A DNA stretch of 64,000 nt from Flavimobilis sp052324925 (GCA_052324925.1 JBQPRE010000002.1), one strand, 5' to 3'; shown: positions 53,780 through 63,329, counted from the first letter of the stretch. Made by a program: numbers and translations. Notes: a model not told the origin generated them from the sequence alone.

Positions 53780-56700
53780 CGAATCCCGCTGCCGCATCCG
53801 GCGCCGTCGAGTTCCAGGAATCATCGTCGACGTGGAACCTGTTGGCGCTCACTCCGGGCTACCTGGCGCCCGAGCACGGGCCGTATGTTGCGGCGCTCAC
53901 GAAGGCGCTGGCGAACGCTGAGATCAAGAACATCGCGCTCTCTGGCAACTACGGAGTCGGCAAGAGTAGCATCCTGAAGCGCCTTTCGGAACTTGAGAAC
54001 GGGCGAGTTGTCGAACTGTCGCTGTCGACCCTCGCACCAATCGAGGCCTCGGCCCTCGATGGATCGGTGCCCGTGCAAGCAACGACTCCGACGAACCGCA
54101 TTCAGCAAGAGATTGTCAAGCAACTTCTCTACCGCGAGGATCCCAACCGCACACCGGGATCGAGGTTTCGCCGCATCGAGCGGTTCGAGTGGAAGCGCGA
54201 CCTCGCGCTCGCTGGAATTGTCGGCCTCGCGATGACAGTCATCTTTCTGCTTGCGGGATGGGGCGTGATCATCACGGCGACGCTCAAACCACTCGTTGAT
54301 CTCGCACTCTGGGTCTATCCTCTGATCCTTGTCCTGGCGACCGGAGCCGCCTTCGGAGTTAAGTTCCTGCTGCACGGTCGTGTGCATATCAAGACCTTCT
54401 CTGCGGGCCCTGCCGCCGTCACTCTGGACGAGAAGTCAGTGTCGTACTTCGATCAATACCTGGACGAGATCGTGTACTTCTTCGAGACCTCGACCTACGA
54501 CGTGGTCGTCTTCGAAGACATTGATCGCTTCAACGACTCACATATTTTTGAGACGCTCCGCTCGCTGAATACCCTCCTTAACGCAGCGCCTGAGATTGAT
54601 CGGTCGCGTCGGACCATTCGCTTCGTCTACGCAATCAAGGACAGCATCTTCGACCGCATAGGGCTGGAGTCCGAGGGCAGGAACGACGTCGCGCTCGAGG
54701 ACATCACCGATCCCGCTGAGGCTGAGTCGGTTCGCGCCAATCGCACGAAGTTCTTCGATCTCGTCATCCCGGTCGTGCCGTTCATCACCCATCGGAGTGC
54801 TCGCAACCTCGCCAGCAAGCTGCTTGACGGGCTTGAGCACACAGTTTCCCCCGACCTCGTGGACCGTGCGGGACGCTTCGTGCCAGACATGCGGCTGCTA
54901 AAGAACGTCCGCAATGAGTTCGTCGTGTTTCGCGACAGGATCTTCTCCGGTGACGGAAAGGAGCTTGACCTCAGTGAGACTGACCTCTTTGCGATGATGC
55001 TCTACAAGAGCACCCACCTCAGCGACTTCGAGAACATCCGCCTCGGAAGCAGCAAGCTGGACAAGCTGTACGCCGCACATCGCAAGCTCGTGAGCGCGAA
55101 CATTCGACGAGTTGAGCGCGAGATCCGCGCCACGCGTTCTGCGCTCACTCGCGACGGCAAGTCCGCAGAACGGAGCGAACGGCTCGGGTTGTCGCTCCTG
55201 GCGCACATAGCTCGAACCGCACGTGCAGCCGGGTACCCGGAGCACAGCCCGCAGTATGCACTCGGGTCAACTACACGATCTGCCTCGGATCTAAAGCAGC
55301 CGGCGTTCTGGCTGGAACTCGCAAGTTCAGAGGGCGCGGCCCTCACCTGGCGAAACGGCTACTACAACCAGACGATGAGCTTCACGCGGGAGGACCTGGC
55401 TGAGGCGCTCGGGGATTCGATCGATGCGGCGGCGTGGGAGCAGGCCGACGAAGACGCCCTCAACGACACGCTGGCTACCCTGGTTGAGCAGCTCACGTTC
55501 CTGCGGAGCGCCGACATGGGTGGCGTCATGAAGCGGCCGGAGTTTCTCGTGAAGTACGAGGAGGAGGAGCAGTCGCTCGCGGCGGTCGCTGAGAAGCTTC
55601 TGACTCGCGGCCTCGCGTACGAACTGATCCGCGAGGGCTACATCAACAAGAACTTCACTCTCTACACATCGACGTTCCACGGCGACCGAGTGGGGCCGGC
55701 AGCAACGAACTTCATCATCCACCACGTCGAACAGGGCCTGATCGATGTCGATTTCCAGCTGTCAGGCGAGGATGTCGATTCGGTGGTGCGCGAGTGTGGA
55801 ACGGGTGCGCTCGGTGATCCTGCGCTCTACAACATCGCCATTCTTGATCGGCTGCTCCAGACCGATGTCGAGACCGCCGACATCATGGTTACATCGGTCG
55901 CGCGGCTCGGAGACTCGGCTCGCGATTTTCTCCAGGCGTACCTCAACGCAGGGCAGGAGAGAGCCCGCTTCCTGGGGCGTCTCTTGCGCAAGTCGACCGG
56001 AGTCCTGCCGTACCTCGTATCGGAGGCGGAGCTCGATGATGCCACGCGTCTCCAACTCGTGAGCGACGCTCTCGCGAGTCTCGCGCACGGCACAAAATAT
56101 TCAACCGACGACGCGACCGCCCACTACCTCGCGGAGCACTACAGATCCCTTCCTGCGTTGACCAAGGATGCCGTAGACCCCAAGACGGCCGCGAGCATCT
56201 CGATTCTCTTCCTCATGGCGGGGATCAAGATAGTTGATCTCAACGCCCTCACCGAGGCCGTTCGCAGGGCGTTCGTTTCCCGGAATGGCTACGTCATCTC
56301 GAAGTCGAACCTCCTCGCCGCGCTCGGCAAGGATGCTGACCTCGCGCTCGATTCGATCCGCGCTCTTGATGAGAAGGTCTACGAGTATCTGCTCGACAAT
56401 CTCGAGGACTACCTCAAGGTGGTCGAGGGGAATTCCACCACGGTCGAGTCATCGGATGGCTTTGCCGCGATCATCGAGGACGTCCTCGAACACGACGCAG
56501 ATCGCCTTGAGGGCATCATCGTGGGAGCGAACGCGGAGACTCGCGTCCTCAATCTGGCGGACGTGGCCGAAGCATCGTGGCCAGTGCTCGCAAGATGTGG
56601 CCGCTTCCCGGCGACGTTCGGAAACGTCATCACGTACCTCGGTGCGAGCGATTCGATCGATGCCGACTTGGCCGAACTCCTCATAGAAGCTCGCGCGATT

Positions 56701-57444
56701 AGCGCCGTTGACGACGCCGCGGATGCGGACAAGGATCGCGTTGCGCTGGCGATCCTCGCCGCAAGCACACACATTCACTCCACGATCCGCGTGCCGCTTG
56801 TCGTTAGCCTCAAGTTGAGTGAGGCGCTCGACGCCACTGCGATTGCCCCCTCCAACAGCATGTTGTTTCCTCTACTTCTTGAGAGCCATCTAATTGCTGA
56901 CGATGCGGGGACATACGTACACCTTGGCCGGGTCGACTGGAAGTGGCGCGAGGAGCTGATTCGTGTCTCACGCCAGTTCAAGTCGTTCATGACCCCAGAG
57001 CTCGTCGGGGAAGATCTTGCATCATTGCTCGCGAGCACGAGCATTGGCAAGGCGGTCAAGCTCAAGACGTTGGATGAAGCCGCCGACTACGCGAGTGCCA
57101 GTGATGCGTCTGGCCGAGGTCAGCTCGCCCGGTTCGCAGTTGCGAATGGGCGTGGACTCCCGCTCGATGTCGTCGTGCAACTGCCCGCGGATCGTGTCGT
57201 CGCCGCAACCGCGCTCGCACTACTCGAGCCACATTTGGGGGTAGTCGATGACTCCCGGCTGTTCACGATGCTGCACGCGATTGGCGGCGCATACGCCCAG
57301 TTAACGCACGTGGGACGTGACCGACCGACCATCCCGGATACAGCCGCGAACCGCGCGCTTCTTAAGTCGCTCGAACAGCGCGGAATCGTCACTAAGGCTG
57401 ATGCTGAAGGCGCGTCGCTTCGCATCAGCAAGAGACACAAGTAG
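53776..57444 (+). CDS. YobI-like P-loop ATPase with two membrane helices
   Basis: A 1222-residue protein. Walker A SGNYGVGKSSILKRL is at residues 56-70, followed by two membrane helices (LALAGIVGLAMTVIFLLAGW and VYPLILVLATGAAFGVKFLL, residues about 142-198). Walker B VVVFEDIDRFNDSHIF is near 243-258. The remaining ~900 residues are helical and repeat-like. The N-terminus TWNLLALTPGYLAPEHGPYV and the layout fit the YobI-type ATPase family, which I associate with predicted defence or conflict systems. ATG 53776 has AGGAGG upstream and overlaps the Res fragment stop, so the two were one operon. The frame is intact. The role is inferred. Confidence 0.75.
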   Translation: MTNPAAASGAVEFQESSSTWNLLALTPGYLAPEHGPYVAALTKALANAEIKNIALSGNYGVGKSSILKRLSELENGRVVELSLSTLAPIEASALDGSVPVQATTPTNRIQQEIVKQLLYREDPNRTPGSRFRRIERFEWKRDLALAGIVGLAMTVIFLLAGWGVIITATLKPLVDLALWVYPLILVLATGAAFGVKFLLHGRVHIKTFSAGPAAVTLDEKSVSYFDQYLDEIVYFFETSTYDVVVFEDIDRFNDSHIFETLRSLNTLLNAAPEIDRSRRTIRFVYAIKDSIFDRIGLESEGRNDVALEDITDPAEAESVRANRTKFFDLVIPVVPFITHRSARNLASKLLDGLEHTVSPDLVDRAGRFVPDMRLLKNVRNEFVVFRDRIFSGDGKELDLSETDLFAMMLYKSTHLSDFENIRLGSSKLDKLYAAHRKLVSANIRRVEREIRATRSALTRDGKSAERSERLGLSLLAHIARTARAAGYPEHSPQYALGSTTRSASDLKQPAFWLELASSEGAALTWRNGYYNQTMSFTREDLAEALGDSIDAAAWEQADEDALNDTLATLVEQLTFLRSADMGGVMKRPEFLVKYEEEEQSLAAVAEKLLTRGLAYELIREGYINKNFTLYTSTFHGDRVGPAATNFIIHHVEQGLIDVDFQLSGEDVDSVVRECGTGALGDPALYNIAILDRLLQTDVETADIMVTSVARLGDSARDFLQAYLNAGQERARFLGRLLRKSTGVLPYLVSEAELDDATRLQLVSDALASLAHGTKYSTDDATAHYLAEHYRSLPALTKDAVDPKTAASISILFLMAGIKIVDLNALTEAVRRAFVSRNGYVISKSNLLAALGKDADLALDSIRALDEKVYEYLLDNLEDYLKVVEGNSTTVESSDGFAAIIEDVLEHDADRLEGIIVGANAETRVLNLADVAEASWPVLARCGRFPATFGNVITYLGASDSIDADLAELLIEARAISAVDDAADADKDRVALAILAASTHIHSTIRVPLVVSLKLSEALDATAIAPSNSMLFPLLLESHLIADDAGTYVHLGRVDWKWREELIRVSRQFKSFMTPELVGEDLASLLASTSIGKAVKLKTLDEAADYASASDASGRGQLARFAVANGRGLPLDVVVQLPADRVVAATALALLEPHLGVVDDSRLFTMLHAIGGAYAQLTHVGRDRPTIPDTAANRALLKSLEQRGIVTKADAEGASLRISKRHK

Positions 57445-57702
57445 GGCGACGGATCATTTTGTCGTTGACCCTGGACTTCAACGACTGCTGCCGCGGTGAC
57501 GTGCCAGCCTAATAGAGCGTGACGATTGCGGTACGTTCCGCTTCCAACTGGTGGTGTCCGGAGCTGTCGCCAGCTCGCGCCACCACTTGCGCCGCGGACT
57601 CCGCTGCTTCCATTCCTACGATTCACCTTCGCTCAGTTCGCGACGTTCGCCTCGCGGAGGCCAGATGCGGTGGAGCTGGTCGGATTCCTCGAGGTGCCCT
57701 CT

Positions 57703-57735
57703 GACCTGACTCGTGCCACTTGAGCCAGGATCTGG
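57703..57735 (-). pseudogene. Short remnant matching the IS256-like tail at 63,010
   Basis: tgacctgactcgtgccactt and its continuation gagcc recur at 63,007-63,035 with one substitution. On the minus strand both read LK(W/R)HESGQ, the trailing end of the better-preserved IS256-family remnant. Confidence 0.5.
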
Positions 57736-57904
57736 GTTCGGCATCGCGTTTACGCATGTGAGGGTGCCACGTCGGCATCAAGTGACACACCGCGGTTTCA
57801 CGGTAGGGCCCTTGAATGGTGTTTGTGAGAAAGGTCCCGGGGCGGTCGGGCAGCACGAAGGTCCAGCTCGCCGAGCGTCGCGGGGGTCGCGACGTGGGGC
57901 GGAT

Positions 57905-58113
57905 TCAACCTGTCGTCGCAACACTGGGTAGTTCGATCGACGGACGAAGTTCGGCGAAATCCTCCGCGAACGCCTCCGCGGGCGTCTTCCAGCCGATCAG
58001 GTGTCTTGCCTTGCTGTTGCCGCGTTGGAGACGGCGGCGAGATCGTCCGCGCTCCAACGTGACAGATCGGTGTCCTTTGGGAGGTGCTGGAGGAGCGGTC
58101 CGTTCGTGTTCTC
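57905..58113 (-). pseudogene. IS30-family transposase C-terminal remnant
   Basis: On the minus strand the pieces NTNGPLLQHLPKDTDLSRWS, ADDLAAVSNAA and, after a frame change, HLIGWKTPAEAFAEDFAEL, followed by a stop, align with the conserved IS30 C-terminus (ENxNGLxRxYxPKGTDLSxW ... LGWKTPAE). The rest of the element is absent. Confidence 0.8.
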
Positions 58114-58200
58114 ATTCGTTGGTCGTCGGCAGCGCGATATCGGATCCGCGAAGAACGCTATCGTGCCGATGTCGAGGGTGAGCTGAGCGCGTTCTGAGTA

Positions 58201-58217
58201 ATCCGTGCAGCGGTCCC
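58201..58217. repeat. Partial IS3-family end
   Basis: atccgtgcagcggtccc differs at one base from the outer 17 bases of the right end of IS copy 2 (52563-52579). The inner part of the repeat is not preserved. Confidence 0.6.
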
Positions 58218-58377
58218 GAGTGAGCGTCTTGCAAAGCTACTCCGGGACTCTGGCCAACGACACCATCAATGCTGTGTTCATAGTGACGGCGCCATAATCG
58301 CTGGGTGCGGGGCGGCGCTTCGTGCGGGGCTGCTCGAAGGCCTATGCCGGTAGTGCAAGAAGATCGACGTCACTCAG

Positions 58378-58458
58378 CCGATGGGTGCCGTGGGCTCCCC
58401 GGCCGACAACGCCCTGGCGGAGTCGTTCAACGACTCGATGAAGCGCGAGGCCTCCGAG
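58378..58458 (+). pseudogene. IS3-family OrfB remnant (Glu-box region)
   Basis: MGAVGSPADNALAESFNDSM followed by KREASE is the region around the catalytic Glu of IS3 OrfB (SxGDxxDNAxAESFxxxxKxE). Only about 27 codons remain, open in the same frame as the downstream helicase but unrelated to it. Confidence 0.8.
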
Positions 58459-58797
58459 ACGCAGTCTGTTGGACCGACGAGTTTACGCGCCGGAGGGGAT
58501 CTTCAGGTGGCTCGTCCGCGACAACACCAAGTGACGCTAACCGTGGTGCCGCTACACATCGTCGATCGCCCACGAGACCGGCGGTACCGCTACACTACCG
58601 ACGGCTGCGTAATCACACCCGTGTCAAAGATCCGGCGCTTAGGGCCCTACGCATTTTTTCACATGTTCCTGCACCTTGAGCGCTGCGAACGGCGGTTCAT
58701 GGGCATGATGGCAGCCTCGTGCGGGGTTGGCGCCAGCGCGAGCGCGAGCAGGGTAGCAAGTGCGAGACGGAACGACAGGCGGAGTAGGGGAAAAGTC

Positions 58798-61512
58798 GTG
58801 ACCACTGTCGGGGAGCACATTAGGAGCACCGACGAGGCGATCTGCCAGAACATTGCCTCGCTGACAAGCCAGCGTGATCTTCTGTCCCAGAACGTTCTCG
58901 CGCAGCTCCGGAACCTTGTCGAGGGCGTTGCTGTCCGTCTCCAGTTGGGCTCGTCCGACGCCGAGTACAACTACCCCGCGATCGGGCAGGGGCTGGCCTT
59001 CATCAAGGGCAAGGGCCAGTACAGCTTCCTGAGCCGGTTCCACAAGTTTCTCGAAGCGAGCGCCTCGCACTACACCATGGACGGGGATGCGTCCGAGCGC
59101 CTGATGCTCAAGTACTACGAGTACCTGCTGCGCATCCGCATGCTGCTCAAGGACCGCTGTGGGATCGAGGTGCTCACCAACCTGGAGTCGTTCCCCGTCG
59201 ACCTCGACCCGTCCCTGCACGAGTACCACGAGAAGATCGCCTCCCGGATCGAGGCACTTCGTCCGACGGGGTCGGGGAGTGGAGCGCGGGATCGCTACTA
59301 CATCCACAAGACGCGTCCGTTCTTCGTCGGAGGACGCATCTACTACGAAGTGACCTTCTACCGGGCCGTCAACAAGGTCAGCAAATTCGACCGCATCATC
59401 GCCTTCACCGACATTGACATGACTGATAAGTACTCGGCCATGTTGACCCTCCAGCACGACTCAATCCACGTCCTCGACCAGACGATGCCGATCACGATCA
59501 TCACCGCCTGGGAGGTCTCGATCCGTCCCTGCGAGTTCAACAACCTCGCGCGGCTCCTGGGTGTCTCGCTCGAGGTCAGCGTCGGCATGGCCGAGTACCG
59601 CTACCTCATGAACGGCCTCACGGTGGGCTCGGGGAGCCTGCTCGAGCTCATGGACATGTCCGGGGCCCAGTACGCAGCGATGCGGGCTGCGGGCACGGCG
59701 ACCGCGACCAAGCCGCAGATCTTCCCGGTGCTCGACGAGGCTCGCCGGATCATCCGGTCCGGCGCCCCGGGTCACAACATGCTCCGCTACCTCATGCTTC
59801 GGATGCGCAACGAAGCGCTCAAGTCGCAGTACTACTGGGAGCAGTGCGGCCGTCTGTCCGACCTCAACCTGCAGTATGGCTGCATCCCGTTCGACACTAT
59901 GCCCTTCTGCAGCTCCCCGGTCGGCCACAACGCCCGCTACTGGGACCTCGTTGAGAGCCTCGACTCGACCGGACGGGAGCATGAGCTGCTCGCTCGGCGG
60001 GTGCGGATCAACGTCGAGAGCTACGGAATGCTCTACACGCCCGTCGCTGAACTCGAAGCATTGGGAGACGTCACCAGCCTGATCGCCACCTACAACGGCA
60101 AGCTCTACTACAAGCACGCTGAGCGCCAGCTGGTGCAGGACAAGGGCCACGTCTTCATCCGGGGATACGAGGACGACGCCGTCGCTATCCTGGAGAAGCT
60201 CCAGGAGAGGGCGTCGTCCGGGATCGACGGCTACACCGCGGCGGTCGAGCGCTGGCTGGACGGGGCTCCTCGTGGCATTGACGACGACGTCAAGAGGGAC
60301 GCCCTCAAGCGCCTCTTCTGCCAGTCGAAGGTCGCCTTGATCTACGGTGCCGCCGGCACGGGCAAGTCCACGATGGTCGACCACATCGCCCAGTACTTCA
60401 ACGACAAGACGAAGTTGTTCCTCGCCCACACCAACCCGGCGAAGGGCAACCTTGAGCGCAAGGTGACCGCCCAGAACTCGACCTTCCGGACGATCGCCAG
60501 CCAGATCTACCGCACGGGGCTGGATCTGGAGTACGACCTCCTGGTCATCGACGAGTGCAGCATCGTCAGCAATGCCGACCTGCTCAGGGTGCTGGAGAAG
60601 ACGTCGTTCAAACTGCTGGTGCTGGTCGGCGACATCTACCAGATCGAGTCGATCAAGTTCGGCAACTGGTTCAGCATCATTCCCTCGTTCGTTCCGAGCA
60701 CCTCGGTCTTTGAGCTGACCACGCCCTACCGGACCACGAACGCGTCGCTCCTGAGCTTCTGGGACAAGGTGCGCAACCTCGAGGAGGACATCGCCGAAGT
60801 CATCGCCCGCAACGGCTACTCGACGGTGCTCGACAAGTCACTGTTCGAGGCGCAGCGCGACGACGAGATCATCCTGTGCCTCAACTACGACGGCCTCTAC
60901 GGGATCAACAACGTCAACCGCTTCCTCCAGAGCAGCAACCCCAACCCGGCGGTCACCTGGCGCGTCTCGACCTACAAGGTCGGCGACCCGGTGTTGTTCA
61001 ACGACACCGAGCGCTTCTGGCCGGTCATCTACAACAACCTCAAGGGCAAGATCGTGGACATCGGCGTTGACCTGGGCCAGATCCAGTTCGACGTCGAACT
61101 CGACAGGCCGCTTACTGAGTTCGACGTTGTCGGTGGTGAGCTCGAATGGGTAGAGGGCACGACCGTGCGCTTCACTGTCTACGACTACGACACCAGCGAC
61201 GAGGACGACGACTCGGTCAACACCGCGGTCCCGTTCCAGGTCGCCTACGCTGTCTCGATCCACAAGGCCCAGGGCCTGGAGTACGACTCCGTCAAGGTCG
61301 TCATCACCGACGCCAATGAGGATGACATCACCCACAGCATCTTTTACACGGCGGTGACCCGGGCGCGGGAGAGCCTGAAGGTCTTCTGGACGCCGGAGAC
61401 TCAGCAGGCGGTGCTCAAGAGCCTCCGGCGGAGCAACAGTCCCAAGGACGTCGCCCTGCTGTCGAGCCGTCGTGACCTCACGCCTGTCGCCGGAGCCCGT
61501 CGCCCGACGTGA
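58798..61512 (+). CDS. SF1-type helicase with long uncharacterised N-terminal region
   Basis: A 904-residue protein. The C-terminal ~390 residues are an SF1 helicase: LIYGAAGTGKSTMVDHIA near residue 515, LLVIDECSIVS near 583, LVLVGDIYQIESIKFG (motif III), AVSIHKAQGLEYDSVKVVIT near 815 and IFYTAVTRARESL near 848 (UvrD/RecD-like). The N-terminal ~500 residues (RYYIHKTRPFFVGGRIYYEV; DRIIAFTDIDMTDKYSAMLT) match nothing I know. GTG at 58798 is chosen because GGAG precedes it and upstream codons are low complexity; an ATG at 58699 is the alternative. No adjacent partner gene; flanked by IS debris. A defence role is plausible from context only. Confidence 0.75.
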   Translation: MTTVGEHIRSTDEAICQNIASLTSQRDLLSQNVLAQLRNLVEGVAVRLQLGSSDAEYNYPAIGQGLAFIKGKGQYSFLSRFHKFLEASASHYTMDGDASERLMLKYYEYLLRIRMLLKDRCGIEVLTNLESFPVDLDPSLHEYHEKIASRIEALRPTGSGSGARDRYYIHKTRPFFVGGRIYYEVTFYRAVNKVSKFDRIIAFTDIDMTDKYSAMLTLQHDSIHVLDQTMPITIITAWEVSIRPCEFNNLARLLGVSLEVSVGMAEYRYLMNGLTVGSGSLLELMDMSGAQYAAMRAAGTATATKPQIFPVLDEARRIIRSGAPGHNMLRYLMLRMRNEALKSQYYWEQCGRLSDLNLQYGCIPFDTMPFCSSPVGHNARYWDLVESLDSTGREHELLARRVRINVESYGMLYTPVAELEALGDVTSLIATYNGKLYYKHAERQLVQDKGHVFIRGYEDDAVAILEKLQERASSGIDGYTAAVERWLDGAPRGIDDDVKRDALKRLFCQSKVALIYGAAGTGKSTMVDHIAQYFNDKTKLFLAHTNPAKGNLERKVTAQNSTFRTIASQIYRTGLDLEYDLLVIDECSIVSNADLLRVLEKTSFKLLVLVGDIYQIESIKFGNWFSIIPSFVPSTSVFELTTPYRTTNASLLSFWDKVRNLEEDIAEVIARNGYSTVLDKSLFEAQRDDEIILCLNYDGLYGINNVNRFLQSSNPNPAVTWRVSTYKVGDPVLFNDTERFWPVIYNNLKGKIVDIGVDLGQIQFDVELDRPLTEFDVVGGELEWVEGTTVRFTVYDYDTSDEDDDSVNTAVPFQVAYAVSIHKAQGLEYDSVKVVITDANEDDITHSIFYTAVTRARESLKVFWTPETQQAVLKSLRRSNSPKDVALLSSRRDLTPVAGARRPT

Positions 61513-61796
61513 CGATGAGCGGACCAATCCGCCGTCGAACCTTCGCGTAGAGGGCACGACGCAGACTGACGACTACAAGGACGCGTGGATGAACGACCGG
61601 CGCGCGCCGACAGCCGCCGAGATCGAGGCGTGGCAGCGTGAGAACGCCTTCTTACCTCTTGACTACGCGCGCTGACCAACTCCACTTGTGCGCATCGAAG
61701 TCTTGTCGAGGGACTCGGCCCCCGATTCCCGAGGTTGCCCTTCGCGGACGGGCCCCGCGGCGCTGGTGCAAGGCGTCCGGGGCCTGCTCCGGCGCC

Positions 61797-61931
61797 AACA
61801 GGGCAAACAATGGCGGCACCGAGGCCGTCGGCGGCATCATCGAGCTCCTCAGGCGCCAGGTCCGCGACTATCGCAACCGCGGCAACTATCGGCTACGGAT
61901 CCTGCTCGCCGCTGGCGGCCTCATCGACTGA
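61797..61931 (+). pseudogene. ISL3-family transposase C-terminal remnant
   Basis: NNGGTEAVGGIIELLRRQVR followed by DYRNRGNYRLRILLAAGGL and a stop is the conserved C-terminus of ISL3 transposases (NGxIELxRRxARGFRNxxNYRLRMLLxxGG). The rest is missing. Confidence 0.82.
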
Positions 61932-61972
61932 CCTCCACCGCGTCGGCGACGAGCCAAATTGAGGGACTCCAC

Positions 61973-61987
61973 TCGTGCAGCAGACCC
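61973..61987. repeat. Partial IS3-family end
   Basis: tcgtgcagcagaccc differs at one base from the outer part of the end at 49771-49785. Confidence 0.5.
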
Positions 61988-62038
61988 GATCTCGGTCGAG
62001 GCGGCGGGGACTCGTGCCGAGTGTGGGAGCATCGGATC

Positions 62039-62803
62039 ATGAACAGCGAGAAGTCGGACTCCATCCAGTGGTTCGGTTTAGCCTGGCAGCAGCATGTTGG
62101 GTTGATCGTCGGCGCCTTAACGTCGATTGCTATTTGCCTGAAACTTCTGGCGGTGGCGGGCTGGGACATTACCACGGCCTTTGGCATTCTTGCTGCAAGT
62201 GGGACTGTCGACGTGCTCACTGGAACGCTCCTGGGCATACTGCCTGTTCTTTATGGCGTAGTGGCGATTAAGTTCGTGCCGGTCGTCGAGCGCAAACTGA
62301 ATACCCGCAGCCCGGTGGAGCGTGCGGCTGCGCGGACTATGGAGAGTTGGCCAGCGCTTCTCCTTGTATTAATCGTGCCGACAATGCTGATTATTGCCCT
62401 TGCGCTACTGGTGATCGTCGGCGTCGTAGTGCGACGACTCTCGATCAGGCGTACGGAGAAATCAAGACGCGAGGGAGGCTTTGCGCCGGCGGCGAGTGCG
62501 GAAGGTGCGTCGAAGTTCGAGACGGTGAGCGTGGCTGTTGGCGGGCTCATCTTTCTCATTTTTGCGTCGCTTCCGACGCCCTGGGTGCCCCCAGAGACGG
62601 TCAGATTCTCCGGCGTAGAACGGACGGCGTTCGTGTTTGCGAAGGAGGGGGATAGCGCGACGGTGCTCATGGCTGACGGTCGCGTACTGCGACGAGTTGA
62701 GGCGGCTTCTCTTACGGGTGAACTCTGCTCAACGCTCACAGGTTGGTGGGAGAAACCGATTCTTGGAGTCGTGGGAGGTGATCGATATGAGCGCTGTCCA
62801 TAG
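62039..62803 (+). CDS. Integral membrane protein of unknown function
   Basis: A 254-residue protein with about four membrane helices (HVGLIVGALTSIAICLKLLA; ILAASGTVDVLTGTLLGILP; WPALLLVLIVPTMLIIALAL; VAVGGLIFLIFASLPTPW), a basic loop (RRLSIRRTEKSRREGG) and a C-terminal soluble part ending GGDRYERCP. Start is ATG at 62039; no strong ribosome site is visible. Lower GC than the backbone. No family recognised. It lies between partial IS ends, like other cargo genes of this island. Confidence 0.65.
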   Translation: MNSEKSDSIQWFGLAWQQHVGLIVGALTSIAICLKLLAVAGWDITTAFGILAASGTVDVLTGTLLGILPVLYGVVAIKFVPVVERKLNTRSPVERAAARTMESWPALLLVLIVPTMLIIALALLVIVGVVVRRLSIRRTEKSRREGGFAPAASAEGASKFETVSVAVGGLIFLIFASLPTPWVPPETVRFSGVERTAFVFAKEGDSATVLMADGRVLRRVEAASLTGELCSTLTGWWEKPILGVVGGDRYERCP

Positions 62804-63026
62804 AGCCTGCTCGTCGAACGTCACGGTCCTTCGTGGCGCAAAGGCGAGGTGCCTCCGTGATTTTCTGCGGACATGTCGGCGGTGTCGCCTCTCACGCTGC
62901 CCAGCGGCGAGCAACTCGTCGAGCCGTCGACTGTCGAACGCGCCCTGTCCGAAGGCTGGCCCCACCTCGCCGAGAAGTGACTGACCGGCCGGATCGTTGC
63001 CGGCGCTTGACCTGACTCGTGCCGCT

Positions 63027-63196
63027 TGAGCCGGGTTCGGGGTTCGGGCACCGCCTCGACGCTGGTGTCGGGCGCGACTGTGCGCCGGCGCCGGGCGAGG
63101 ACCTCCAGCCCGAGGCAACGGCGCCCCTCTGCCCACTCGTCCTTCTGCTCGGCAAGCACGGCCCCGACCAATCGGATGATGGCCTCGCGCTTCAGA
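63027..63196 (-). pseudogene. IS256-family (Mutator) transposase C-terminal remnant
   Basis: The minus strand reads REAIIRLVGAVLAEQKDEWA followed by EGRRCLGLEVLARRR, matching the conserved C-terminus of IS256-type transposases. The tail PEPRTRLKRHESGQ also occurs in part at 57,703. Confidence 0.8.
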
Positions 63197-63305
63197 CGTC
63201 GTGGCTGACCGTTGCCGTTACGTAGCCCCGGCGCGGCATGGCGTGGCGTCAGCCCGTACCTCGCTCCAAACGTCCTGGGCAAGTCGCAGGTCTTTGCAGT
63301 GCTCT

Positions 63306-63329
63306 GGACTGCTGCACGGATAGGTGACA
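63306..63329. repeat. Solo IS3-family end (upstream type)
   Basis: ggactgctgcacggataggt and its continuation gacacctgg match the upstream (orfA-side) end of IS copy 2 almost exactly, but no transposase gene follows. Confidence 0.88.

Larger units (their letters stand above)
57445..58377. other. Gene-free stretch made of IS remnants
   Basis: 933 bases with no intact gene. They contain an IS256-like tail (57703-57735), an IS30 transposase remnant, a partial IS3-family end, and lead into an IS3 orfB remnant. Confidence 0.7.
61513..62038. other. Gene-poor stretch with ISL3 remnant
   Basis: 526 bases. Holds the ISL3 remnant at 61797-61931 and a partial IS end at 61973-61987. A short frame ending PTAAEIEAWQRENAFLPLDY (stop at 61675) is too small to call. 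Confidence 0.6.
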
